DNA from: Palsa-504 sp963767565
GTDB taxonomy: Bacteria > Actinomycetota > Actinomycetes > Streptosporangiales > Streptosporangiaceae
Assembly: GCA_963767565.1 (NCBI GenBank)
Contig: CAVYEG010000002.1
Span: 136,664-200,663 of the forward strand
DNA length: 64,000 nt
Direction of reading: 5' to 3'
Under the pieces are notes generated by a model. It made no database searches, was not told the DNA's origin, and saw only the letters and a list, made by a program, of their open reading frames with translations. Below are positions 8,065 to 19,602 of this stretch, piece by piece. Position numbers and translations under genes: made by a program. Position 1 is the first letter of the stretch. Each line of letters starts with the position of its first letter.

Positions 8065-8861
8065 CCGGCGGCATCGACGCCGGATCGTTCGGCATAACCC
8101 TTATCGCCAGCGCGGCCGCGCTGCTGGTCATGATGGCCGTCACCTTCGCCGTGGCCCTGCGAGCGGGCAAGCACAGCGTGGTCGACACCGCCTGGGGCCT
8201 CGGCCTGGCACTGGTCGCGGTGGTCAGCCTGGTGACCGGGCACGGCCAGCCCGCCCGCCAGTACGCCCTGCTGGCCGCCTCGGTCCTGTGGGGCGTCCGG
8301 CTGGCCGCCTACGTCGGCCGGCGCAACCGCGGTAAGGACGAGGACCCGCGCTACCGCGACCTGCTGGCCAAGGCCAAGGGCAACCGCAACGCCTACGCGC
8401 TGCGCACCATCTACCTGCTCCAGGCCCTGATCCTGTGGCTGGCCACCGTCCCGGTCCAGGCCGGGATGTCCGAACGGAGCCCGGCTGGTCCGCTCGTCAT
8501 CATCGGCGCCATCGCGTGGCTGGCCGGGTTCGTGTTCGAGTCGGTCGGCGACTGGCAGCTGGCCCGGTTCAAGGCCGACCCCGCGCACAAGGGCCTGATC
8601 ATGGACCGGGGCCTGTGGCGCTACACCCGCCACCCGAACTACTTCGGCGACTTCTGCATGTGGTGGGGCCTGTTCCTGATCAGCCTCGGCTCCCGGGCCG
8701 GCCTGGCCACCGTGTTCGCCCCGCTGCTGATGACCTTCATCCTGACCCGCGGTTCCGGGGCCCGCATGACCGACCGGCGGATGGCCGCCACCCGCCCCGC
8801 CTACGCCGCTTACGCCGCCCGCACCAGCGGCTTCTTTCCCCTTCCGCCCAGACGCCGATGA
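8061..8861 (+). CDS. DUF1295 membrane protein (steroid 5-alpha-reductase-like)
   Basis: 266 residues with about six or seven hydrophobic helices. The C-terminal signature is LWRYTRHPNYFGDFCMWWGLFL, where the RHPNYFG motif forms the NADPH/isoprenyl-methyltransferase-like site of DUF1295 and steroid 5-alpha-reductase proteins, and the usual KRPAYAAY-type segment is present as TRPAYAAYAARTSGF. Start GTG 8061 overlaps the previous stop. It is the last gene of the operon and ends 20 bp before the convergent metH. It may reduce a lipid or isoprenoid double bond; the substrate is not known. Confidence 0.85.
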   Translation: MTGGIDAGSFGITLIASAAALLVMMAVTFAVALRAGKHSVVDTAWGLGLALVAVVSLVTGHGQPARQYALLAASVLWGVRLAAYVGRRNRGKDEDPRYRDLLAKAKGNRNAYALRTIYLLQALILWLATVPVQAGMSERSPAGPLVIIGAIAWLAGFVFESVGDWQLARFKADPAHKGLIMDRGLWRYTRHPNYFGDFCMWWGLFLISLGSRAGLATVFAPLLMTFILTRGSGARMTDRRMAATRPAYAAYAARTSGFFPLPPRRR

Positions 8862-8881
8862 CCCTGCCGCCGATCGCGGCG

Positions 8882-12552
<3,671 letters not shown>

Positions 12553-12640
12553 CGGCGCCTCCCATTACAGGAGGCGCCCTTGATACACGGAGCCGGCCGA
12601 GCGTGGCGGGCTCCCGCCCGTTGCAGCGCCTCTCGGCCAG
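12553..12640 (-). promoter_or_regulatory. Probable S-adenosylhomocysteine (SAH) riboswitch of metH, with ribosome-site hairpin
   Basis: Read on the minus strand, the leader contains GAGAGGCGCTGCAACGGG, then a GC hairpin, then CCCGCCACGCTCGG (plus-strand 12596-12637). This resembles the SAH riboswitch core (GAGGAGCGCUGCRAC ... GCCAGGCUCGG), an element known upstream of metH, metF and ahcY. It is followed by a perfect 9-bp hairpin (12554-12562 with 12570-12578, seven-base loop) whose 3' arm contains GGGAGG, the ribosome site five bases before the GTG start. That layout fits SAH-controlled translation. The aptamer match is by eye. Confidence 0.6.
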
Positions 12641-12677
12641 GAACCCAGCATAACGGTCACGGACAATTGAGGCTGTC

Positions 12678-12901
12678 ATGGAGTTCACCATCATCGCCGT
12701 CGTCGGCGTCATCGCCGTGGTCGCCGTCGCGGCCGTGTCCCAGCGCTGCTGGCCATCCTGCGCGCCGCCGGGTTCTCCGACCTGGTGGCGGTCTGGGCCA
12801 TCGACCGGCTGCAGATCTACATCGACGCCGACGTCTACGAGGGCTCGGTCTACGCGGCCAAGATCAAGCAGGGCCTGATAGCGGCCGCCCCGCCGCCATA
12901 G
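12678..12901 (+). pseudogene. Small membrane-anchored protein, frameshifted
   Basis: From ATG 12678 the frame reads a membrane helix (FTIIAVVGVIAVVAVAAVS) and then loses sense. In another frame the DNA continues as LLAILRAAGFSDLVAVWAIDR and DADVYEGSVYAAKIKQGL, stopping at 12901. Joined, this would be a protein of about 74 residues with one N-terminal helix and an amphipathic tail, ending in Pro-Pro-Pro. The total length is two bases over a multiple of three, so one base is missing near 12745. The protein is unknown to me; it lies in the gap between metH and transketolase. Confidence 0.5.
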
Positions 12902-12998
12902 CCGGCCCCGGACGCGGCAGCCGATGTTTGGCTGAGACGATGCGGGTACGGGAATTGCTCAGTCCCGCTCTTGCCGCTGCCGTTCCCAGGAGGTGCTC

Positions 12999-14867
12999 AT
13001 GCCCGCTCCCGTCACCGATGCCGATCTCGCCCTGGCTGCCGAACTGGCCCAGCAACTGCGCGTGGATTCCATCCGGTCGAGCACGTCGGCCGGGTCGGGT
13101 CACCCGACCTCGAGCATGTCCGCTGCGGACCTGATGGCCGTGCTGGTCAGCAGGCACCTGCGTTATGACTGGGATGAGCCGCGGCACGCGGGCAACGACC
13201 ACCTGATCTTCTCCAAGGGGCACGCGTCGCCGCTGCTGTACTCGATCTTCAAGGCGGTCGGGGTGGTCTCCGATGAGGAGCTGATGACCGGCTACCGGCG
13301 GTTCGGATCCCGGCTGGAGGGTCACCCGACCCCGGTGCTGCCCTGGGTCGACGTGGCGACCGGCTCGCTGGGCCAGGGGCTGCCCGACGCGGTGGGCGTG
13401 GCGCTGGCCGGCAAGTACCTGGACGAGTTGCCGTACCGGGTCTGGACCCTGTGCGGCGACAGCGAGATGGCCGAGGGGTCGATCTGGGAGGCGCTGGACA
13501 AGGCCTCCCACTACAAGCTGTCGAACCTGATCGCCATCGTCGACATCAACCGGCTGGGCCAGCGCGGCCCCACCGAGCTGAGCTGGGACCTGGACACCTA
13601 CGCCGCCCGGGCGGCCGCGTTCGGCGCCCGGGTGTTCGCCATCGACGGCCACGACATGGCCGCCATCGACCAGGCCCTGGCCCAGGCGGGTGACCTGAGC
13701 GGCCACCAGCCGTCGGTTATCCTGGCCCGCACCATCAAGGGCCGGGGTTTTTCTGAGGTCGAGGACCGCGAGGACTGGCACGGCAAGCCCCTGCCAGAAC
13801 ATATGGCCGAACGGGCCGTGGTCGAACTCGGCGGCGAACGTCACCTGCTGGTCCGCGGCCCCGGCCCGGCCGAGGCGGCCGCGTCACGTGCCGCGTCCGA
13901 CGGGGCCGAGGTCAAGCTGCCCGCCTACGAGCTGGGCCAGAAGGTGGCCACCCGCAAGGCCTACGGCGACGCGCTGGCCGCGCTCGGCGTCCGTCGCGAC
14001 GTGGTGGCTATGGACGGCGAGGTGAGCAACTCGACGTTCGCCGACGAGTTCGCCAAGGCCTACCCCGAGCGCTACTTCGAGATGTTCATCGCCGAGCAGC
14101 AGCTGGTCGCGGCCGCGGTGGGCATGGCCGTGCGCGGCTACCGGCCGTTCGCCTCCACCTTCGCCGCGTTCTTGACCCGGGCTTATGACTTCATCCGGAT
14201 GGCGGCCATCTCCCGGGCTGACATCCGCCTGGCCGGCTCGCACTCCGGCGTCGAGATCGGCGCCGACGGCCCGTCCCAGATGGCGCTGGAGGACCTGGCC
14301 ATGCTCCGCGCCGTGCACGGCTCCACCGTCCTGTACCCCAGCGACGCGACCAGCGCCGCCGCCCTGACCGCGGCCATGGCCGACCTGGAGGGCATCTCCT
14401 ACCTGCGGACCACCCGCGGCGCCTACCCCGTGCTCTACGACACCGGAGAAACCTTCCCCGTCGGCGGGTCCAAAGTGCTCCGCTCCTCCGACACCGATCA
14501 GGTCACGCTGATCGGCGCCGGGATCACCCTGCACGAAAGCCTGGCCGCCGCCGACCAGCTGGCCGCCGAGGGCATCACCGCCCGGGTCATCGACCTGTAC
14601 TCGGTCAAGCCGGCGGACGCCGCGACGCTCACAGCGGCCGCCGCGGCCACCGGCGGCCGGCTGGTCATCGCCGAGGACCACCACCCCGAGGGCGGCCTCG
14701 CCTCCGCGGTCCTCGACGCCCTGACCGGCGCCGGCCGCACCGAGGTGTCCGTCGCCCACCTGGCCGTCCGCGAGATGCCCGGCTCCGGCACCCCCGCCCA
14801 ACTCCTCGACTCCTCCGGCATCGACGCCAGCCACATCGCCGACGCCGCCCGCCGCCTCCTCGCCTAG
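12999..14867 (+). CDS. tkt: Transketolase
   Basis: 622 residues; thiamine-diphosphate enzyme of the pentose phosphate pathway moving two-carbon units between sugar phosphates. Visible: the start region SSTSAGSGHPTSSMSAADL, FSKGHASPLLYSIF, EGHPTP and the GSLGQGL loop. The ThDP-binding motif begins GDSEMAEGSIWEAL and ends in the IVDINRLGQ region. The pyrimidine domain has FAEQQLVAAAVGMA-like sequence (IAEQQLVAAAVGMAVRG) with its Glu, and the C-terminal domain ends GTPAQLLDSSGI. The length matches the shorter transketolase type (as in animals) rather than the ~660-residue enterobacterial form. ATG 12999 is chosen because AGGAGG ends five bases upstream; an in-frame GTG at 12993 overlaps it. The gene is convergent with the ligase, overlapping by CTAG. 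Confidence 0.92.
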   Translation: MPAPVTDADLALAAELAQQLRVDSIRSSTSAGSGHPTSSMSAADLMAVLVSRHLRYDWDEPRHAGNDHLIFSKGHASPLLYSIFKAVGVVSDEELMTGYRRFGSRLEGHPTPVLPWVDVATGSLGQGLPDAVGVALAGKYLDELPYRVWTLCGDSEMAEGSIWEALDKASHYKLSNLIAIVDINRLGQRGPTELSWDLDTYAARAAAFGARVFAIDGHDMAAIDQALAQAGDLSGHQPSVILARTIKGRGFSEVEDREDWHGKPLPEHMAERAVVELGGERHLLVRGPGPAEAAASRAASDGAEVKLPAYELGQKVATRKAYGDALAALGVRRDVVAMDGEVSNSTFADEFAKAYPERYFEMFIAEQQLVAAAVGMAVRGYRPFASTFAAFLTRAYDFIRMAAISRADIRLAGSHSGVEIGADGPSQMALEDLAMLRAVHGSTVLYPSDATSAAALTAAMADLEGISYLRTTRGAYPVLYDTGETFPVGGSKVLRSSDTDQVTLIGAGITLHESLAAADQLAAEGITARVIDLYSVKPADAATLTAAAAATGGRLVIAEDHHPEGGLASAVLDALTGAGRTEVSVAHLAVREMPGSGTPAQLLDSSGIDASHIADAARRLLA

Positions 14868-16465
14868 TCCGGAGCGTCCTGCGCCAGGCCGGCGTGCTGC
14901 TGGCGCAGGTCGCGCTTGAGGATCTTGCCGCTCGGGTTCTTGGGTAGCCCGTCGGAGAACACGACGTACTTCGGGCGCTTGTAGCCGGCCAGCCGCGTCC
15001 GGGCGTGGGCGCGCACGTCGTCCGCGGTCAGGCCGGAGCCGTCCCGGGGTACGACGACGGCGGTCACCGCCTCGATCCAGTGCGGATGGGCGATGCCGAA
15101 CACCGCCACCTCCGCCACCCCGTCCAGCTCGTAGATGGCCTCCTCGACCTCGCGGGAGGCGACGTTCTCCCCGCCGGTCTTGATCATGTCCTTCTTCCTG
15201 TCCACCACCGACAGGTAGCCGTCCTCGGTCATTACGCCCAGGTCACCGGAGTGGAACCAGCCGCCGCTGAACGCCTCGGCCGTCTTGGTCTCGTCCCGGT
15301 AGTAGCCCAGCGCGGCGTGCGGCGACCGGTGCACGATCTCCCCGACCTCGCCCGCCGGGACCGGCTGGCCGTCGTCGTCGACCAGCATGGTCTCCACGTT
15401 CAGGCTGGCCTTCCCGGCCGAGCCGGCCCGCTCGAGCTGCTCGTGCGGGCGCAGGATGGTGGCCAGCGGCGCCATCTCGGTCTGGCCGTAGAAGTTCCAC
15501 AGCTGCACGTCGGGCAGTCGCCGCTGCAGTTCCCGCAGCACCTCGACTGGCATCGGCGAGGCGCCGTAATAGCCCTTGCGCAGGCTGGACAGGTCGGCGT
15601 CGTCGAAGCCGGGATGGCGCAGCAGCGAGATCCACACCGTGGGCGGGCAGAACAGCTTGGTCACCTGCTCCCGCTCGATGGCGGCCAGCATGGCGGCCGG
15701 GTCGGGGCCGGGCAGGATGACCGACGTGGCGCCCAGGTACACGTCCACCGAGAAGAAGCAGTCCAGCTGGGCGCAGTGGTACATGGGCAGGGTGTGCAGC
15801 TCCACGTCGTCCCGGGACATGCCGCCGTCGAGGATGCAGGACACGTACTGGGCGATCAGCGACCGGGAGGACAGCATCACGCCCTTGGGCCTGGATTCGG
15901 TGCCCGAGGTGTACATCAGCCGCAGCGGGTCGTCGTCGGCCACCTCGACCCCCGGTGCCTCCCCGGGCCCCTCACGCCACCACGGCCCCACGTCCTGCCA
16001 GCCCGCCGCCGGGGCCGCGGGCCCGAGCCAGCCGCGGACCGGATCGGCTATCTCGGCTGAGGCCAGCGCCGCCTCCGCCGGGCCGGCCAGGGCGTCCTCG
16101 GCCACGATCCCCTTGGCTCCGCAGTGCCGCAGGATGTAGGCGATCTCGTCGGCCGTGAGCATGAAGTTGACCGGGACCAGCACCACGCCGAGCCGGGCGG
16201 TGGCGAAGGCCAGCACCGCGAACTCCCAGCAGTTGTGCGAGAGCAGCGCCAGCCGGTCGCCCTGGGCCAGGCCCTGGCCGGCCAGGGCGTGCGCGCACCG
16301 GTTCACGGCCAGGTCGAAATCGGCGAACGTGGCCCGGATGTCTCCGGCCACCACAGCCAGCTTGCCCGGATCCCGCCGGGCGGTCCGGTGCAGCAGGTCC
16401 CCGTAAGAATGCCGCCGCGCCCGGGCGATGGAATCCTGCGTGGCAGCGGAAAAGGCGTGTCCCAT
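14864..16465 (-). CDS. Acyl-CoA ligase (AMP-binding, ANL superfamily)
   Basis: 533 residues. Activates a carboxylic acid as an acyl-adenylate and joins it to CoA. The phosphate-binding loop YTSGTESRPKGVMLS is present, as are the adenine motif NFYGQTEMAPLA, the hinge YLSVVDRKKDMIKTGGENV and the C-terminal catalytic lysine in PKNPSGKILKRDLR. The N-terminus (SYGDLLHRTARRDPGKLAVV) is typical of medium or long-chain fatty acid and benzoate-type ligases; the substrate is not clear. The gene's 3' end overlaps the transketolase stop by four bases. No operon partner is seen; the upstream gap to the DUF523 gene is 279 bases. Confidence 0.88.
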   Translation of the reverse strand: MGHAFSAATQDSIARARRHSYGDLLHRTARRDPGKLAVVAGDIRATFADFDLAVNRCAHALAGQGLAQGDRLALLSHNCWEFAVLAFATARLGVVLVPVNFMLTADEIAYILRHCGAKGIVAEDALAGPAEAALASAEIADPVRGWLGPAAPAAGWQDVGPWWREGPGEAPGVEVADDDPLRLMYTSGTESRPKGVMLSSRSLIAQYVSCILDGGMSRDDVELHTLPMYHCAQLDCFFSVDVYLGATSVILPGPDPAAMLAAIEREQVTKLFCPPTVWISLLRHPGFDDADLSSLRKGYYGASPMPVEVLRELQRRLPDVQLWNFYGQTEMAPLATILRPHEQLERAGSAGKASLNVETMLVDDDGQPVPAGEVGEIVHRSPHAALGYYRDETKTAEAFSGGWFHSGDLGVMTEDGYLSVVDRKKDMIKTGGENVASREVEEAIYELDGVAEVAVFGIAHPHWIEAVTAVVVPRDGSGLTADDVRAHARTRLAGYKRPKYVVFSDGLPKNPSGKILKRDLRQQHAGLAQDAPD

Positions 16466-16570
16466 GACGGAATTATTGTCCTGGACGGGGGGTGCCGTGG
16501 CACTGCGGTTGGGTGCTACTCAGCTGGAGCGTCCCGCCATCCACCCCAAGTGCCTCGCCAGCAACTGATT

Positions 16571-16681
16571 CCACACGAGAACACAGGACTGTGTGGTTAG
16601 CGTGGAGGATTTTTCCTTTGCGGAGGATCTGGGTAGTCAGGATTGCCCAAATACTCCACAGAACCCAAATCCTCCACGCTA
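16571..16681. repeat. Inverted repeats in the gap before the acyl-CoA ligase
   Basis: In the 279-base gap, TAGCGTGGAGGATTT (16598-16612) and its exact reverse complement (16667-16681) flank 54 bases: a perfect 15-bp inverted repeat. Just outside lies a weaker dyad, CCACAC...GTGTGG (16571-16596). There is no coding signal. Possible roles are a short mobile element or a regulatory cruciform; nothing here decides between them. Confidence 0.6.
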
Positions 16682-16744
16682 TTGGGACCGGAGTGGCCCG
16701 GGGCGCAGGTGAGCTGGATAAACAGGGCTCAGCCCATCGACACG

Positions 16745-17662
16745 TCAGACCGCGTGGCGCAGGCGCAGCTCGGCCGGGTACGGCGCCAGGTAAGTCTGCG
16801 ACGCCAGCCAGGGCAGGTCGCCGCCGGCCGCGTAGTGGGCCAGCAGCGCCACCGGCACGCTGAGCGGCACCTCGCCCCGCCGGTAGGCGTCGATCCGGGC
16901 CACCAGGTCGGCACCCAGCGGCGAGGGCAGCATCCGCCCGATCCGGCTGTAGGCGTGCAGCAGCGCGTTCGCGTTGCGGCCCGGCGTGGCCCGCCCCGCC
17001 ATCGCGGCCAGGAACAGCTCCCCGTACTCAGCCGCCGTGCCCGAAGCCGCCCCCGCCACCACCCGCCCGGCCGACCGGTAACGCATGGGGTCATGCGCCA
17101 GCAGCTGCAGCTTGTGCCGGGCGTGGAACGCCACCAGGTCCCGCGGCTCCCACGCCCCGGACAGCAGGGAGCGCAGCCGCGCCGCGGCGAACACCCGCTC
17201 CACGAACGCCTCCCGCAGCCCGATGTCGTTCAGCCGGCCCTCGTCCTCGGTCGCCAGCAGCGGGAACGAGGCCAGCACCCGCTCCGCGTACAGCCCCCGG
17301 CCGTGCCCGCCCGCCGCCTCCCCGTCCGGCCGGTAGCGGGGGATGCCCCAGATCCCGCAGCTCGGCGACTTGGCCTTGAACACGTACCCGTCGAGCCCGG
17401 CGGGCAGCGGCAAGGCCGTCATCGCAGCGGTGTGGTCTTCACTCCCGCTCCGGTTGACGAGCCGACCCTCAACCGTCAGCCGGATCGGCTCGCGCGGGGT
17501 GCCCAGCCCGATCTCGACCTCCGGGCAGTACGGCACCCAGTCCACCCACGGGTCAAGCTCGTCGGTCAGGAACCGGAACCGCTTGTGCCCTCCGTTGAAC
17601 CGGACCTCCTCGCCCAGCAGGCAGCTCGACACCCCCACTCGTGGCCGTTCCATAATTGACAT
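16745..17662 (-). CDS. DUF523 / DUF1722 fusion protein
   Basis: 305 residues. The N-terminal half is DUF523 with its three conserved cysteines (VSSCLLG, PYCPEV and KSPSCGIWG); in the characterised relative TudS such cysteines hold an iron-sulfur cluster for thiouracil desulfuration. The C-terminal half is DUF1722 (FHARHKLQLLAHDP, then GRNANALLHAYSRIG). This fusion is the common YbgA-like arrangement. The biochemical role of this exact protein is not known. Two starts are possible, ATG 17662 and ATG 17653; neither has a clear ribosome site, and the longer form is given. Confidence 0.8.
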   Translation of the reverse strand: MSIMERPRVGVSSCLLGEEVRFNGGHKRFRFLTDELDPWVDWVPYCPEVEIGLGTPREPIRLTVEGRLVNRSGSEDHTAAMTALPLPAGLDGYVFKAKSPSCGIWGIPRYRPDGEAAGGHGRGLYAERVLASFPLLATEDEGRLNDIGLREAFVERVFAAARLRSLLSGAWEPRDLVAFHARHKLQLLAHDPMRYRSAGRVVAGAASGTAAEYGELFLAAMAGRATPGRNANALLHAYSRIGRMLPSPLGADLVARIDAYRRGEVPLSVPVALLAHYAAGGDLPWLASQTYLAPYPAELRLRHAV

Positions 17663-17686
17663 TCAACCCGGAGCCGAGGACGGACG

Positions 17687-18195
17687 ATGACAACCCCCAG
17701 GCTGCTCGCCCTCAGCGACCTGCACGTGGCGCGCTGACTAAGGAGCAGGGCCTCAAGCTGGCGTACGAGACAGGCATCGTATGCAGCGACGAGCGGCTGC
17801 TGCACCCCGATCCGCACCACACCATAGAACAGTGGTGCTGGGCCAGAATCGAGCACACTGAACGCCTCCTCGCAAGCAGGGACCCACAGCTCCCCGTCGT
17901 CTTCGTCACGCACTACCCGCTGGTCCGCGAGCCCACCCGGGTGCTGCGCTACCCGGTGTTCGCGCAGTGGTGCGGCACCACCAGGACCAGCGACTGGCAC
18001 CTGCGCTACCGCGCCGCCGCGGTCGTCTACGGCCACCTGCACATCCCGCGGGTGACCTGGTACGACGGCGTTCGGTTCGAGGAAGTCTCGCTCGGCTACC
18101 CGCGCGAATGGGGCCGCCGCGGCACCAAGCCAGCCGGACCGCGCCAGATCCTGCCGGCCACGCCAGATCCCGCCGGCTACGCCGGCTCCGGCTAA
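17687..18195 (+). pseudogene. Metallophosphoesterase, internally deleted
   Basis: ATG 17687 begins a typical N-terminus (LLALSDLHV, the first metal-binding SDLH motif), which stops after 16 codons. Immediately downstream, in another frame, the C-terminal half continues: LTKEQGLKLAYETGIVCSDE, VFVTHYPLVREPTRVL, VVYGHLHIPR with the second metal motif GHLH, and GYPREW. Intact relatives have roughly 120 more residues between these parts, including GNHE, so about 360 bp are missing and the two halves are out of frame. The active site cannot form. Confidence 0.8.
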
Positions 18196-18206
18196 GGCCG
18201 GCCAGA

Positions 18207-19535
18207 TCATCCCCCGGCCTTAGCCGGATCGGAACCCAGGACCAGCTGCCCGCTCTCCTTGTCGTACTCGAACAGCTCGCCGTATCGGCCCCAGTCGATG
18301 GCGATGTCGAGCTGCCGGCGGGCCTCGTCCTCGGAGAACCCTCGGCGCAGCAGGTCCAGGAAGAACCCTTCACGCAGCGTCCCGTCGGCGGTCGCGCGCA
18401 GCCCGTTGACGATCGCCTTGATCAGCGGAGCCCGCTCGGTGGCCAGCCGCCCGAACAGCATCTTGCTGGCGTCGATGTCGGCGGTGGCGAACTCGCGACC
18501 CGCGTCGGTGATCACCAGGTCCGCGTTTTCCACCTGGGCCAGCCCCAGCAGGACGGCCGCGTCGACCAGCGGCAGCAGGTCGTCGACCTCGAAGCTGAGG
18601 TTGTCGGCCAGGTCGGCCAGGCCGTCCCGCCCGCCGAGCGCGGCCAGGATCTCCAGCAGCCCGGACAGGCCGCCGGCCGACACCTCAGGCAGCGGCACCT
18701 CCGACGGGTTAAACGCCGGGGCCGCGCCGGGGGCACTGGCCACGGCCTGCTCGGCGGCCTCCTCCCGGCCGGTCAGGATGCCGTACACCGTGTCCACCAG
18801 CGCCTCGAACCCGGGTTCGTGCCGGTCCCGCGGCCGGGCCAGCGGTACCGGCAGCTCGGCCCGGATGCGCCCGGGGTTGGAGGACAGGACCAGGATCCGG
18901 TCGGCCAGCTGGACGGCCTCCTCGATGTTGTGCGTGACGATCAGCACCGCCTTGACCGGGAAGTCGTGGCCCTCCCACAGCCGGGTCAGCTCCCCGCGCA
19001 GGTTGGCCGCGGTCAGCACGTCCAGCGCGGAGAACGGCTCGTCCATCAGCAGCGCGTCGGGATCGACGGACAGCGCGCGGGCGAAGCCCACCCGCTGGCG
19101 CATGCCGCCGGACAGCTCCTTGGGGTACGCCGACTCGAACCCGTCCAGCCCGATCAGATCGATCGCGTGCAGCGCCTTGGCGTGCCGCTCCGCCTCGGGC
19201 ACGTTGCGGGCCTCCATGGCCAGTTCCACGTTCTGCTGCACGGTGAGCCACGGCAGCAGGGCGAACGACTGGAACACCATGGCCACGCCCGGGTTGGCGC
19301 CGTTCAGCAACTCACCCCGGTAGGTCACGGTGCCGCCCGACGGCGAGATCAGCCCGGCGATGCAGCGCAGGAAGGTCGATTTCCCCGATCCGGACCGGCC
19401 GAGCAGGGCCACGATCTCGCCCTCGCGCAGGGTGAGCGAGACCCCGTCCAGCACCGGCAGGGCCCGCCCGTCCGGGGTGGTGAACGACTTGGTCACCCCC
19501 TGGGCTTCGAGGATCACCGGGCCGGGGCCCGTCAC
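18207..19535 (-). CDS. ABC transporter ATPase, nitrate/sulfonate/taurine type with AAA-associated C-terminal domain
   Basis: 442 residues from GTG 19535. Nucleotide-binding domain: Walker A GRSGSGKST, Q-loop FQSFALLPW, signature LSGGMRQR, Walker B ALLMDEPFSALD and H-loop VTHN. From about residue 265 there is the AAA-associated domain often fused to NrtD/SsuB-like ATPases (LLEILAALGGRDGLADLADNL, ... DLLRRGFSEDEARRQLDIAIDWGRYGELFEY). It probably powers the double permease just upstream. GTG 19535 is preferred over GTG 19544 because GAGG lies eight bases before it. There is no substrate-binding protein gene nearby. The start region is a 14-bp repeat array (see separate entry). Confidence 0.85.
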   Translation of the reverse strand: MTGPGPVILEAQGVTKSFTTPDGRALPVLDGVSLTLREGEIVALLGRSGSGKSTFLRCIAGLISPSGGTVTYRGELLNGANPGVAMVFQSFALLPWLTVQQNVELAMEARNVPEAERHAKALHAIDLIGLDGFESAYPKELSGGMRQRVGFARALSVDPDALLMDEPFSALDVLTAANLRGELTRLWEGHDFPVKAVLIVTHNIEEAVQLADRILVLSSNPGRIRAELPVPLARPRDRHEPGFEALVDTVYGILTGREEAAEQAVASAPGAAPAFNPSEVPLPEVSAGGLSGLLEILAALGGRDGLADLADNLSFEVDDLLPLVDAAVLLGLAQVENADLVITDAGREFATADIDASKMLFGRLATERAPLIKAIVNGLRATADGTLREGFFLDLLRRGFSEDEARRQLDIAIDWGRYGELFEYDKESGQLVLGSDPAKAGG

Positions 19536-19602
19536 GGCAAGCACCTCACGGCCAGCACCTCACGGCAAGCACCTCACGGCAAGCACCTCAAAGCGAGTAC
19601 CT
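19533..19602. repeat. 14-bp tandem repeat that reiterates a ribosome site and GTG start
   Basis: Five 14-bp units (CACGGCAAGCACCT and variants). On the minus strand each reads AGGTGCTTGCCGTG, so each carries GAGG followed eight bases later by a GTG. The array starts at the permease stop codon (19588-19590) and ends at the ATPase start. Because 14 is not a multiple of three, successive GTGs lie in different frames; only the last leads into the ATPase. Confidence 0.85.
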
